Part shown: piece by piece, positions 37,587 to 46,675 of the stretch
Numbering within the stretch: the first letter of the stretch is position 1
Layout: the number at the start of each line of letters is the position of its first letter
Origin: Natronococcus sp. CG52
Lineage (GTDB): Archaea > Halobacteriota > Halobacteria > Halobacteriales > Natrialbaceae
Length of the DNA: 64,000 nt
Reading direction: 5' to 3'
NCBI RefSeq assembly: GCF_023913515.1
Contig: NZ_CP099391.1
Location: 248,001 to 312,000 of the forward strand
Program-made: the position numbers and the translations under genes
Notes under the pieces: generated by a model
What the model was told of the DNA's origin: nothing
Seen by the model: the letters and a program-made list of their open reading frames with translations, nothing else
Databases searched by the model: none

Positions 37587-38723
37587 TCAGTCGACTTCGA
37601 ACTCGATCGCCGCACCCTGACCGAAGCCGACACAGAGCGTCGCCAGACCGAGACCGCCGCCGCGCTTTTGCAGTTCGTGGATCAGCGTTACCGGCAGGCG
37701 TGCACCGGAGGCGCCGAGCGGATGTCCGATAGCGATTGCGCCGCCGTTGACGTTGAAGATGTCGGGATCAATTCCGAGCTGATCGCGCGAGTAGAGACTC
37801 TGACTGGCGAAGGCCTCGTTGAGCTCGACGAGGTCGTACTCCTCGATGTCGCGGCCGTTGCGCTCGAGCAGGCCCTCGGTCGCGGGCACCGGGCCGATTC
37901 CCATAACGGTGGGGTCGACGCCGGCGACGTTGTTCCGGCCGACTTCGGCCAGGATCTCGAGGTCGTGCTCCTCGGCGAAGGCCTCGCTCGTCACGAGCAG
38001 GGCGGAGGCGCCGTCGGAGATCTGGGAGGCGTTGCCGGGGGTGACGGTGCCGTCGGACTTGAAGACGGTCGGCAGTTCGGCGAGCTTCTCGGCGGTCGTT
38101 CCGGGGCGGATCCCCTCGTCCTCGTCGACGGTGCCGTCCTCGGTTTCGATCGGGACGATCTCGTCGTCGAAGCGGCCTTCCTCGGTCGCCTCGGCGGCGC
38201 GCTGCTGGCTCTGTGCGGCGTACTCGTCCTGTTCCTCGCGGCTGACGCCGTACTCCTCGGCGACCTTCTCGGCGGTCATCCCCATCTGCAGTTCGCCGAT
38301 GTTGTAGTACTCGGCCATCTTCGGGTGGACGTTCGAGTGATTCTCGCCCATCGGGACGCGGGACATGTTCTCGACGCCGCCGGCGATGATCGCGTCGCGG
38401 TTGCCCGCGGCGATCGCGTCCGAGGCGGAGATGACCGCCTGCATCGACGAGGCACACCAGCGGTTGATCGTCGTCCCGGGAACGTCCTCGCCCAGTTCCG
38501 ACAGGAGCGCGATGACGCGAGCCATGTTGTTCCCCTGCTCGCCGCGTTGCTGGGCACAGCCCCACATCAGGTCGTCCACCTCCGCACCGGTGAGGCCGGT
38601 TTCGGCGAGGATATCGTCGATCAGCGCCACCGACAGGTCCTCGCTGCGGAGGTCCGCGAAGACGCCGTCTTCTTTCCCCTGCGGAGTTCGTACTGCCTCG
38701 ACAACGACCGGTGTCTGTGTCAT
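37587..38723 (-). CDS. Thiolase family acetyl-CoA acyltransferase
   Basis: 378 residues. Catalytic residues of a biosynthetic/degradative thiolase are visible: acyl-accepting Cys90 in [11 protein letters not shown], His334 in [16 protein letters not shown] and Cys364 in [10 protein letters not shown]. It condenses or cleaves acyl-CoA and acetyl-CoA in fatty acid breakdown or polyhydroxyalkanoate and mevalonate entry. It lies near an acyl-CoA ligase and the ethanolamine genes but is a separate transcription unit. Confidence 0.95.
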   Translation of the reverse strand: MTQTPVVVEAVRTPQGKEDGVFADLRSEDLSVALIDDILAETGLTGAEVDDLMWGCAQQRGEQGNNMARVIALLSELGEDVPGTTINRWCASSMQAVISASDAIAAGNRDAIIAGGVENMSRVPMGENHSNVHPKMAEYYNIGELQMGMTAEKVAEEYGVSREEQDEYAAQSQQRAAEATEEGRFDDEIVPIETEDGTVDEDEGIRPGTTAEKLAELPTVFKSDGTVTPGNASQISDGASALLVTSEAFAEEHDLEILAEVGRNNVAGVDPTVMGIGPVPATEGLLERNGRDIEEYDLVELNEAFASQSLYSRDQLGIDPDIFNVNGGAIAIGHPLGASGARLPVTLIHELQKRGGGLGLATLCVGFGQGAAIEFEVD

Positions 38724-38904
38724 ACTCTACCGAATGTCCTTCATGAACTTAAATCCGCGACAACTCTTACGGACGCAAGAGCCGTTTACGGCGCCGTTCG
38801 GTACGCATTCGTCGTCTGTCGCTCGAGACGCGTTCGTCCGCGAGAGGAGCCGCGTTCGCCTACGGGAGACAATCCTTATTTCGGGCGTGTGGGTATAGGC
38901 GGCC

Positions 38905-39546
38905 ATGGACGAGGACGGACCGAGTGCAGGAGGGACGACGGACGAGAGCCGTGACGCCGACGTAGCCGAAACGACGGCCACCCGTGATGATAGCGAACAG
39001 CAGCGCGACGACGCGATGCCGGGCGTTCCGGATCCCGAACCCGAGGGGAGCGACGTGCCGGAAGACGTTCGAAAGTACGCCCGCTTCAAGAAGATGGACG
39101 GCGCCCAGTACGAGCGGGTCAACGAGTTCCTTCGCGACCGGACCTACATCACGGCCAGGGAGTGGGCTATCGCGCGGCTCTGTTCTGACTTCCGGACCGA
39201 GACCGGCGTCGAGATGACCAAGATCGGCGAGAACCTCCCCGAACTCGTCCCCTTCATGACCGACACCTACACGCCGCAGGCGGTCAACCAGGCTCGCTCG
39301 TCGTTCGAGGAGAAGGTGCGCATGGCGGGCGCGACCTTCCTCTACGGGGCGATGTGCGACTTCTTCACCGCCGAAGAGCTCGACGACGTGATGTACGAGT
39401 CGACCGAGGTCGCCAAGTTTCTGCTCGAGGTCGAAGGCGTCGACCTCTCCGTCGAGGACGAACTCGAGGCCGAGGAGCGCATCTCGAGCGTGATGCGGGA
39501 GGTGCGCGACGCGAGCGCGGAGCTTCGGGAGCGGGACGAGGAGTGA
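38905..39546 (+). CDS. DUF5806-type conserved haloarchaeal protein
   Basis: 213 residues: an acidic, disordered N-terminus (to about residue 50), then a helical domain with VRKYARFKKMDGAQYERVNEFLRDRTYITAREWAIARLCSDFRTETGVEMTKIGENLPELVPFMTDTYTPQAVNQAR. This matches from memory the haloarchaeal DUF5806 proteins. The helix-turn-helix-like ending of the middle block could bind DNA, but no function is known to me. Single gene, convergent with the next. Confidence 0.6.
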   Translation: MDEDGPSAGGTTDESRDADVAETTATRDDSEQQRDDAMPGVPDPEPEGSDVPEDVRKYARFKKMDGAQYERVNEFLRDRTYITAREWAIARLCSDFRTETGVEMTKIGENLPELVPFMTDTYTPQAVNQARSSFEEKVRMAGATFLYGAMCDFFTAEELDDVMYESTEVAKFLLEVEGVDLSVEDELEAEERISSVMREVRDASAELRERDEE

Positions 39547-39549
39547 GGG

Positions 39550-40053
39550 CTACCCGTCGCCCCACTTCCGGACGTCCGACTCCTCGAGGAACAGCGACGG
39601 ATCCTCGTGAGAGAAGACGATCCACTGCTCGGCCGCTTCCGGCCGGACGTGGATCTGGAGGTCCGCCTCGCGAAGCGCGCGCTCGAAGACGCCGTGGGAC
39701 TCCGAGAGCGCGTACGTGAGCGGGACGAAGACGGCCGTCTCGGTCGCCTCGTCGCGCTCGACCGCAAGGGCGAATCGACGGTCGTCGCCCTCTGACGGCC
39801 GGTAGTACACCTCGGCGCCACCGAAGGTGACGTCCTCGCGGTCGACGAGTTTCGCGACGAGGTCGTACTCGTCCTCGGTCACTTCGACGTCGAGTCCGAA
39901 CCGCTCCTCGTCGTCGACCGGCGTCACCTCGATCGGATCGAGCACGACGCCGTCCCAGCCGTCGTCGCGGTAGTTCGCGGCGATTCCGCCCGCGTCCGCG
40001 ACCAGTTCCCCCCACTCCGGCGTCGTGACGGGGGCTCTGTCGTCGTCGCTCAT
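39550..40053 (-). CDS. Conserved haloarchaeal protein, function unknown
   Basis: 167 acidic residues, alpha/beta: EWGELVADAGGIAANYRDDGWDGVVLDPIEVTPV, ETAVFVPLTYALSESHGVFERALREADLQIHVRPEAAEQWIVFSHEDPSLF. No membrane segment, no obvious catalytic motif. Resembles short haloarchaeal proteins labelled DUF7529, from memory. Its stop is 3 bp from that of the preceding gene (convergent). Confidence 0.6.
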   Translation of the reverse strand: MSDDDRAPVTTPEWGELVADAGGIAANYRDDGWDGVVLDPIEVTPVDDEERFGLDVEVTEDEYDLVAKLVDREDVTFGGAEVYYRPSEGDDRRFALAVERDEATETAVFVPLTYALSESHGVFERALREADLQIHVRPEAAEQWIVFSHEDPSLFLEESDVRKWGDG

Positions 40054-40150
40054 CGCGACTCCTCCGAGGCTCGTCTGACCATACTCGAGACCACACCGTC
40101 CAGAGGAAAAACGTTGCCGCGACTCGAGCCGACCGGGATGGCTGTCGTCG

Positions 40151-40873
40151 CTATCGAGCGTCTTCGCTGACGCCCGCGGAGACGCCCTCGACCGCCGCCG
40201 AGTCGCGACCGTCGCCGACGAGCGCCTCCTCGAGCACCTGGCGGACCCGATCCGGATCCGACGGACCGCCCGCGTCGACCACGCTGCCGACGCTCGCCGG
40301 ATCGAACGGCACCGCGAGTTCGCCGTAGACCGCCTCGAGCACCGCTGCGAGTTCCTCCCGCCGATCGACGAGGAGGATTCCCGAGACGAGCGCCGCGTCC
40401 TGTCGGATCCGCTGGGCGATGCCGACGATCTTTCGCGGTCCGTTCGCGCCTCCGGTCGACAGCGAGTGAGCGCCGGGACAGAACGAGTCCGCGGGCTCGC
40501 CGCGCTCGAGGTCGAGTCCCAGCTCTCCGAGTGCGCCCTCCACGGCCGCAGTAAGTCGCTCGTAGCGTTCGTCGGTCCCGCGGCGGAAGTCGGCGATCGG
40601 CTCGGCGCGAGCGAACGCGAGCGTCGTCTCGCCGTCGTAGGCGACGGCCCGCCCGCCGACGCTCCGTTCGACCGGCGGGAACCCTCGCTCGCGTACAGCC
40701 TTGCGGGCCCGGTCGTACCCGTCGAGTCGGCTGTCCCGTCGCCCGAACGCGACCTGGCGGTGGGGGATCCAGACGCGAACGGCGGGCTCGCCGTCCGCGG
40801 CGACCTCGAGCAGGCGGGCGCTCACCTCACGGTCGGTTTCGATCGTCCCCGCACGGCCCCGGAATACGCGCAT
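40151..40873 (-). CDS. Lipoate-protein ligase A-like protein
   Basis: 240 residues from MRVFRGRAGTIETDREVSARLLE. BPL/LplA fold: VWIPHRQVAFGRRDSRLDGYDRARKAVRERGFPPVERSVGGRAVAYDGETTLAFA contains the RxxGG (SVGGRAV) loop of the family, and GANGPRKIVGIAQRIRQDAALVSGILLV contains the acceptor lysine (RKIVGIAQ). It attaches lipoate or octanoate to 2-oxoacid dehydrogenase or glycine cleavage proteins. The C-terminal part (DPASVGSVVDAGGPSDPDRVRQVLEEAL) is short, as in the archaeal LplA form. Confidence 0.85.
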   Translation of the reverse strand: MRVFRGRAGTIETDREVSARLLEVAADGEPAVRVWIPHRQVAFGRRDSRLDGYDRARKAVRERGFPPVERSVGGRAVAYDGETTLAFARAEPIADFRRGTDERYERLTAAVEGALGELGLDLERGEPADSFCPGAHSLSTGGANGPRKIVGIAQRIRQDAALVSGILLVDRREELAAVLEAVYGELAVPFDPASVGSVVDAGGPSDPDRVRQVLEEALVGDGRDSAAVEGVSAGVSEDAR

Positions 40874-40938
40874 ACGCGGAGCGTTCGGGTCGATGCACCT
40901 AAACGCTCTCGCTGCGGAGTCGAACGCGAAACGTATCG

Positions 40939-41817
40939 ATGGCCGTCTCCCTGCCCGAATCACTGCTCGTCCGGTACGAACGGTTCTCGCTGTACAACTC
41001 GCCCTACCGCGCCCACGACGGCGGCTGTGCGATCGACCTCTATCCGGGAACCCTGACGGACGGTCGAACGACCGCCGCACCCAGTCCCGTCTCCGGCACC
41101 GTTCGCGAGACGAAGACCGTCCGGGCGCCGCCGAAATCCTACGCGCCCGAGCACGACTACCTGATTCTCGTCGACTGCGAGGGCCCGGCAGGACTCGAGG
41201 GACTGACGGCCCGCGTGTTGCACGTCGATCCGGACGTCGAGGCCGGCGACCGGGTCGAAGCCGGTGACTCGCTCGGCACGCTCGTCCGTGCAGGCTTTTT
41301 CGCCCCGTGGGTCGACAACCACCTCCACGTCGGCTTTCGCGAACCCGGCCAAAATCCGCACCGGGCGTCGGGGTCGTTACCGGTCGATCCGGGCGTCGAG
41401 ATCGAACCGCTCGCGTGGGACGGCGCCGGCACGGTCGTCGCGACGGGCGACACGTACGCCGTGCTCGACGCGCCGGCGCATCCCGACCCCGGCAAGACGT
41501 TCGTCGGCGTCGAGGCCGACGGCGGTGGAATCCTCGACGGCGGATTGCCACACTACGACGGCGGCGGCCTGCTCGGACCTGACGGGGCGATCGAGGGACC
41601 CGTCTCCCTGAACGGAGACCGACTCGGCGTCGTCGACGGTCGGACGATCACCTGGGGCGCCGTGACCGTTACCGCGAACGACGAGCCGATAACCGGGCTG
41701 TCGCTGTTCTGCGCTCGCGACGCCGACTTCGGGGCGAAGCTGATCTGTCCGGATCGGGCGTTCTCGGTCGGCGATCGAGTCGACGTATCGATTTACACTG
41801 ATACGACGATTGCGTAG
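40939..41817 (+). CDS. M23/LytM-like domain protein
   Basis: 292 residues. The first 160 residues have the M23 endopeptidase/lipoyl-barrel layout: HDGGCAIDLYPG (the H...D zinc ligand pair position), SPVSGTVRETKTV, LHVDPDVEAGDRVEAGDSLGTLVRAGFFAPWVDNHLHVGFREPG with HLHVG matching the HxH ligand motif. No signal peptide, so cytoplasmic by sequence. Archaea have no peptidoglycan, so the substrate is not murein; it may be non-peptidase. Divergent from the lipoate ligase (65 bp). Confidence 0.7.
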   Translation: MAVSLPESLLVRYERFSLYNSPYRAHDGGCAIDLYPGTLTDGRTTAAPSPVSGTVRETKTVRAPPKSYAPEHDYLILVDCEGPAGLEGLTARVLHVDPDVEAGDRVEAGDSLGTLVRAGFFAPWVDNHLHVGFREPGQNPHRASGSLPVDPGVEIEPLAWDGAGTVVATGDTYAVLDAPAHPDPGKTFVGVEADGGGILDGGLPHYDGGGLLGPDGAIEGPVSLNGDRLGVVDGRTITWGAVTVTANDEPITGLSLFCARDADFGAKLICPDRAFSVGDRVDVSIYTDTTIA

Positions 41818-41923
41818 CGCGCAAATGCTCGTCAGAACTGGCGTACCTTCGTGAGTCGATGATTGTCTATCTGTCGTTAGCACGATATTATTATCGAGGG
41901 AGACGTAGTCGGGAGCCACGCGG

Positions 41924-42586
41924 ATGGTCGTTATCCTCCGGTTCCAAACCCCCGTCGGAAACTCCGAACTCGGCAGTGCGCTTCGAGTGGAGAGCGGGAG
42001 CGCCGTCGAACTCGAGACGCTCGTACCGAGCAGGAAGCGGTCGATTCCGTTTTTCTGGATCCACGCTGCACCACCGGAGTCGATCGTCGACTCGCTCCGG
42101 GATCACGAGTCGGTCGAGAGCGTCGAGATCGTCGATCGAATCGACGACGCGACGCTCGTCGCGGTAGAGTGGGTTCCCGAATCGGATACCGTGTTTCGGG
42201 ATATCGAGGTGTGTGACGGGCAGATCCTGCGAGCAGTCTGCCAGAAGGGGTACTGGGAGTTCGACGTTCGATTCGCCGAACACGATAACCTCTCGGCGTT
42301 CAGAGACCGTTGTGAACGTGACGACGTCGCTATTCACGTCCAGCGAATCTACCACGGCACCGACCCGGGCGAAGATCCGCGGTTCGGCCTGACGACCCCC
42401 CAGCGGGAGGCGCTGGCGCTCGCGGTCGAACGGGGCTATTACGATATCCCGCGACGGTGTTCGACGGCCGAGTTGGCCGCGGAACTCGGCATCTCGGGCC
42501 AGGCGATGACCGAACGCCTTCGACGGGCGATTGCGAACCTCTCTCGATATACGGTGCTCGCCTCGCGGTCGACGACCGACCGGTGA
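41924..42586 (+). CDS. Bacterio-opsin activator-like HTH transcription regulator
   Basis: 220 residues. The C-terminal HTH_10 domain is clear: LTTPQREALALAVERGYYDIPRRCSTAELAAELGISGQAMTERLRRAIANL. The N-terminal about 150 residues are the GAF/HTH-associated sensor region of the Bat family (TLVPSRKRSIPFFWIHAAPPESIVDSLRDHESVESVEI). A DNA-binding regulator of unknown target; followed by a small gene after 58 bp. Confidence 0.88.
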   Translation: MVVILRFQTPVGNSELGSALRVESGSAVELETLVPSRKRSIPFFWIHAAPPESIVDSLRDHESVESVEIVDRIDDATLVAVEWVPESDTVFRDIEVCDGQILRAVCQKGYWEFDVRFAEHDNLSAFRDRCERDDVAIHVQRIYHGTDPGEDPRFGLTTPQREALALAVERGYYDIPRRCSTAELAAELGISGQAMTERLRRAIANLSRYTVLASRSTTDR

Positions 42587-42644
42587 GACCCATGGTCTAT
42601 CAGGTCCTCGGATTACCTGAATAGCCGCCGTACTTTCGACTGAG

Positions 42645-42827
42645 ATGAGCACCGGAAGCATCGACAATGACCCTGATGAACCCGGCAGGGAGGACGATCG
42701 TGATCGCTCTCACGGCAACGAACTCTACATGATGACCGGTGGAACGTACGTCCTCTGTAGCGTCGACTCGTCCTCGACGCAGTGGATCGAAGTTAATTCG
42801 GTCGTCGACCTCGACGAATGGCGATGA
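42645..42827 (+). CDS. Small haloarchaeal protein (DUF7511-like)
   Basis: 60 residues with a hydrophilic N-terminal half and a C-terminal ELYMMTGGTYVLCSVDSS followed by TQWIEVNSVVDLDEWR. The ending resembles the W-I-x(n)-S-V-x-L-x-E-x-R tail of the many small haloarchaeal proteins labelled DUF7511. Function unknown; lies after a regulator gene in the same direction. Confidence 0.5.
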   Translation: MSTGSIDNDPDEPGREDDRDRSHGNELYMMTGGTYVLCSVDSSSTQWIEVNSVVDLDEWR

Positions 42828-42902
42828 ACGGTCAGTGGCTGACGTAGCACGCCAATCGATGGGCGTCGCTTCCCGTTCGTGAGCCGCCCTCGAAAAACGG
42901 CG

Positions 42903-43154
42903 TCAGTCTGCGGCCCGCTCCGCTTCGGGTTCTGTCTCGGGATCGGGATCGCTGTCCAACTTCGAGGCGGTTCGCATCTCGTCGAGTTCTCGTTCGACCT
43001 GGACGCGTCCTTTCTGGAATTCACCCATGGACTCGCCGGCAGCGCGGGCGAGTCCGGGGAGCTTCGCCGAACCGAACAGCAGGACGGCGATGAAGAAGAT
43101 GATGAGCAGTTCGGGCCCACCAGGCATCATGAATAGCGGTACTGTGGAACTCAT
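42903..43154 (-). CDS. tatA: Twin-arginine translocase subunit TatA/E
   Basis: 83 residues: short N-terminus, membrane helix (GPELLIIFFIAVLLFGSAKL), hinge LPGLARAAGESMGEFQKG amphipathic helix and an acidic tail. FGSAKLP(G/E)LAR is the TatA signature. It forms the pore with TatC for export of folded proteins, the main secretion route in haloarchaea, used by several proteins here (27408, 43322, 53456). Confidence 0.93.
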   Translation of the reverse strand: MSSTVPLFMMPGGPELLIIFFIAVLLFGSAKLPGLARAAGESMGEFQKGRVQVERELDEMRTASKLDSDPDPETEPEAERAAD

Positions 43155-43321
43155 CGCGAGCGAGAGTACGCCTTGGGAGGAGTTAAACTAGAAACCTGAG
43201 GCGGCCAGTACCGGACGGTGAACCGACCGCGCGGCGATTTCTCGGCGCTCTGTACAGCAACGCTCGAGCGGCCAACGAATACGAGCCGCGTCCAGACCGT
43301 GTGCTGAAACGTGTACGCTGA

Positions 43322-44707
43322 TCACTCCCGCAGCGTCTCGCCGTCGACCACTCGACCGAAAAACAACGGCGTCTCCGTCGGTCGATCCCGAATATAAAAC
43401 AGGAACGGTCGATCGACGGCCAGCTCGACCTGCTCCGCCGGCGCGCTCTCGTCCATCGCGACGGCCGTCGCGGCGGCGGCTTCGGTCCCTTCTTCGTCGA
43501 CCTCGAGGAAGCTCTCGTGGACGATGTCGCTGATGAACAGGCCGCTCGAATCCCCTTCAACCATCCCGCTGAAGTCCGCGCCGCCTCCGAAGGCTCGCTC
43601 CATGCCGAGTTTCTGCATGACTTCGACGAGGCTGACCGTCGACTCGATGCCGAACTTCGGAAGCGCGAGGTCGACCTCCGGACGGGTGGTCTCCTCGAGC
43701 ATGGTCGCCAGCCGATCGACCGAGAACGACTCCTCGAACGACTCGAACTCGCCCTCAGCCGGGAGAACGACGACCATGCTCGTGTCGTCGTTGGCGTACG
43801 GGAGCTCGACGAGCTGGTGGTCGTCGACGTCGGCGTAGCGCAACTCCTCGCGCTGGTGCATCATCTCGACTTCGGTCTCGCTCCCGTCGAGGCTCGCGAA
43901 CGGCTCCGGCGTGGTATCGGCCGAGTCGAAGTCGTGTTTCCAGGCGGCGAGGAAGTACACCGCGTTCGTCAGGACGAGTCTGGTCGACTCGCTGATCGTG
44001 CTCTCGGGTAGCAGGTCCTCGATACGGTCGTCGGTCCGCTCCTCGACCCACGCGTTAATCTCCTGGCGTGCCGCTTCCGGACTGCCCGAGAAGTCGACGA
44101 GGCGTTCGCCGGCTTCGTAATAGAGTTCGAGCAACTCGAGGTACTCCTCCTCGAGCGCGAACCCGTCGTCGACCCAGACCGCGTTCGCACTCGAGAGTTC
44201 GAAGCCGAGTTCGTCCTCGTCGGTCTCGTTGTCGTCCGTACCGTACGGGTCGTCCACCTCCGCACCGTCTTCGTTTCGGCGCTCGAACTCCGCCTCGAGC
44301 GCGCCGAACGCCCCGTGAATCTCGTCGTCCTCGAGTTCGTATCGTAGGGCGTCGGCCATCTCCGTCGCCGTCTCGCCGCGGGCGCCGGCGTAGGTCATCG
44401 CCAGCGCGACGGAGACGCTGTACGGCGAGAAGAACAGGTTCTCGTCGGGCCCCTCGGCCCGAAGCTGCTCGAGGAGGTCGAGCGAGAAGGCGACGTTCTC
44501 GCGGATCTGTTCGGCGAGCAGGGCGTCCTCGAGGTCGGGATCGGTCACGAACCCGAGTTCCGGAAAGTCGCCGTCGTACTCGTCGGTCGGTTCGGTTCCG
44601 TTCGAATCGCCGTTCGACGTCGGGTCGTCGTCCGTGCCGGTACAGCCGGCCATCCCCGCGAGGAGGGCGCCGGAGAGCGCGAGAACAGTTCGTCGATCGG
44701 TCGACAT
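43322..44707 (-). CDS. Serpin, probable surface lipoprotein
   Basis: 461 residues. N-terminus MSTDRRTVLALSGALLAG followed by MAGC: a lipobox, with RR upstream indicating Tat export. The body is a complete serpin: NLFFSPYSVSVALAMTYAGARGETATEMADAL, NAVYFLAAWKHDFD, and the reactive loop hinge VDEEGTEAAAATAVAM leading to DESAPAEQVELAVDRPFLFYIRD. The hinge has the small residues of inhibitory serpins; the P1 residue is probably near Met-Asp. It would trap serine or cysteine proteases outside the cell. Serpins are rare in archaea. Confidence 0.92.
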   Translation of the reverse strand: MSTDRRTVLALSGALLAGMAGCTGTDDDPTSNGDSNGTEPTDEYDGDFPELGFVTDPDLEDALLAEQIRENVAFSLDLLEQLRAEGPDENLFFSPYSVSVALAMTYAGARGETATEMADALRYELEDDEIHGAFGALEAEFERRNEDGAEVDDPYGTDDNETDEDELGFELSSANAVWVDDGFALEEEYLELLELYYEAGERLVDFSGSPEAARQEINAWVEERTDDRIEDLLPESTISESTRLVLTNAVYFLAAWKHDFDSADTTPEPFASLDGSETEVEMMHQREELRYADVDDHQLVELPYANDDTSMVVVLPAEGEFESFEESFSVDRLATMLEETTRPEVDLALPKFGIESTVSLVEVMQKLGMERAFGGGADFSGMVEGDSSGLFISDIVHESFLEVDEEGTEAAAATAVAMDESAPAEQVELAVDRPFLFYIRDRPTETPLFFGRVVDGETLRE

Positions 44708-44814
44708 GTGACTATCTCCCTCGAGCGCCTGTAAACGCTTTCTGGAGACTGAAACGCCGCTTTGAGCTTGATCGATCGTCGTACTCGATCGGCCGTCGCA
44801 CTCGAACGGCCGTA

Positions 44815-45324
44815 CTATCCGTGACGGTCGCGGTGTCGCTCCTTCGCGTTCTGATAGGCCTGGTCTTCACGGACTCGCTCCCAGTAGGACTCGAAGACCA
44901 GCGCCGCCGCACGCTTTTCGTCGTCGGCCCACTGCTTCGCCTCGCGTTCGCTCCCGTCGCTCGCGGACGCCGTCCGCTCGCCATCCGAGGCGCTGTGCGC
45001 CTCGCTCTCGTCGTACTTTCGCCCGCCAGGATACTTCGCGTAGCGCATGGCTCGAGTGTACCCCATCTGAAGGTACTTCCGGGCCATATCCATCCCCGGG
45101 AACTCGTCGTTCTCGCGGTACCGTTCGTACCGCTCGTAGATCGCTTCGGCCGACTCCTCGGCGCTCCCCTCGTCCGCGTACGACCACAGCGGCAGCAGTT
45201 CGCTCTTGTACGGTTCGACTTTGAACACGCCTTCCTCGCCGCGGCCGATCTCGTACTCGTCGGGGTTCTCGCGGAAGTCGGTGTCGTACTCTGGCCCCTC
45301 GGAGCCCTCAGACACGGCGATCAC
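44815..45324 (-). CDS. DUF4385 family protein
   Basis: 169 residues with a block FRENPDEYEIGRGEEGVF then KVEPYKSELLPLWSY, and PGMDMARKYLQMGYTRAMRYAKYPGG, the DUF4385 pattern as I remember it. The start is a GTG at 45324 (a second in-frame GTG 9 bp later gives VSEGSEG). Function unknown; soluble. Confidence 0.7.
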   Translation of the reverse strand: MIAVSEGSEGPEYDTDFRENPDEYEIGRGEEGVFKVEPYKSELLPLWSYADEGSAEESAEAIYERYERYRENDEFPGMDMARKYLQMGYTRAMRYAKYPGGRKYDESEAHSASDGERTASASDGSEREAKQWADDEKRAAALVFESYWERVREDQAYQNAKERHRDRHG

Positions 45325-45450
45325 CGGACTTCTCGCGCGTGGTCGAACGCTGGTCCATACGAAACGGACGCCCTCGAGGCGAATGAACCTTCGACAACGG
45401 GTAACTCGTGAAACACAGCGATAAAGAGCGTCGCTGGTGGACGAGTGAGC

Positions 45451-45936
45451 ATGAGCGACGATTCACCGGCCTCGGTCGAGGACGTCGACGACATCGCGCA
45501 GTTCCTCCAGAACTACATCGACGAGTACCACGAGTTCCTCTCGTGGATCGGGACGAGCGTCGACGACGTCGACAACGGGACGATGACGCTGTCGATCCCC
45601 TACGACGAGAAACTGACGAACATTCGGCCCCACGCCGGCGAGGATCAGCGACCCGACATCCACGGCGGGATCGCCGCCACCCTCATCGACACCGTCGGCG
45701 GATTCGCCATCCAGACGGATCTCGAGGATCCGCTCTCGACGGGCGTTGCGACGATCAACCTCAACGTCAACTACCTCCGGCCGGCGACGGGCGACCTCGA
45801 GGCGACGGCGGAGGTCGTCCGCGTGGGCTCGACCGTCGGCGTCAGCGAGGTCACCGTCGAGAGCACGACGCCGGACGGCGAGACGAAGGCGGTCGCGACC
45901 GGACAGGGATCGTATCGGATCTTCCGCACCGACTGA
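45451..45936 (+). CDS. PaaI-family hotdog thioesterase
   Basis: 161 residues from MSDDSPASVEDVDDIA. The hotdog fold signature HGGIAATLIDTVGGFAIQT follows LTNIRPHAGEDQRPDIHGG, and VATINLNVNYLRPATG and VGVSEVTVES are the next strands. These enzymes hydrolyse acyl-CoA thioesters such as phenylacetyl or short aromatic acyl-CoA. The GTG 6 bp earlier is a less likely start. Confidence 0.88.
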   Translation: MSDDSPASVEDVDDIAQFLQNYIDEYHEFLSWIGTSVDDVDNGTMTLSIPYDEKLTNIRPHAGEDQRPDIHGGIAATLIDTVGGFAIQTDLEDPLSTGVATINLNVNYLRPATGDLEATAEVVRVGSTVGVSEVTVESTTPDGETKAVATGQGSYRIFRTD

Positions 45937-45963
45937 GGAGCGTCCGCTTCCGAGCGGGCACCC

Positions 45964-46137
45964 TCAGTCGAACGGTCGTTCGGAATCGGTTCGCGGTGGC
46001 TCGTCGTCCGGAACGGCATCCTCGCTGGCTCGAGACGCGCGGCGAAGCCGCCAGTGAAGATAGAGTCCGACTGCTCCAACGACGAGGAAGTAGAGGTAGA
46101 TCGCCGTTTCCACGGAGGCGGGGACCGGGTCGAGCAT
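45964..46137 (-). CDS. Small one-helix membrane protein
   Basis: 57 residues: MLDPVPASVETAIYLYF then a membrane helix LVVGAVGLYLHW and a charged tail RRASRASEDAVPDDEP. Acidic composition and normal codon use support a gene. It is a short frame between a thioesterase gene (convergent) and a second small membrane protein. Function unknown. Confidence 0.55.
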   Translation of the reverse strand: MLDPVPASVETAIYLYFLVVGAVGLYLHWRLRRASRASEDAVPDDEPPRTDSERPFD

Positions 46138-46243
46138 CAGTGGAAACCTTGGTCCTGTTGCTCATACGGGTCCGCCTTCACAGTGACACGCTCTTTATAT
46201 CGGGACGCCGGCTGTGACGAACCGATCGTGGTCTCGACTGTCG

Positions 46244-46420
46244 CTACCGTCCCGTGTCGTCGCTGGAGGAGAGCATCCAGTACCGGACGCCGAGATACGC
46301 GATGACGAGGCCGAACGTGACGGCGAACAGGAGCGCGCCGTCGGACACCGCGTACACCAGGGCGAGCGCGTTCAGTCCCACGCCGAGAAGGTATATCGAG
46401 CGGAGTCGGCGGTCGTTCAC
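46244..46420 (-). CDS. Small two-helix membrane protein
   Basis: 58 residues from a GTG giving MNDRRLRSIYLLGVGLNAL. Two membrane segments (SIYLLGVGLNALALVYAV and LLFAVTFGLVIAYLGVRYWML) and a short hydrophilic end. No ATG is available in frame nearby. Compositional support is moderate. No family recognised. Confidence 0.5.
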   Translation of the reverse strand: MNDRRLRSIYLLGVGLNALALVYAVSDGALLFAVTFGLVIAYLGVRYWMLSSSDDTGR

Positions 46421-46675
46421 GGGTGTCCACGCTCCTCGGACCGATCGCGACCGGCGGCCGTTCGCGTTCGTCGACCGGTCGGACTCCGGCCGGTCGTCTG
46501 CGCTCGTTCGAGTTCCCGTTCCCGCCGTCTCGTTTGGACCATCACGGTGGAGCGTTGGGGGCCGTTCCCGAAAAACGCGTTCGGTTCGCGACCACGTTCC
46601 CGGCCGATGACGCGACCGACGACTGCCCGAGTCCACTCCCGTCGTGGTGCCGGGCGAATCCGCGCCGACCCGACG

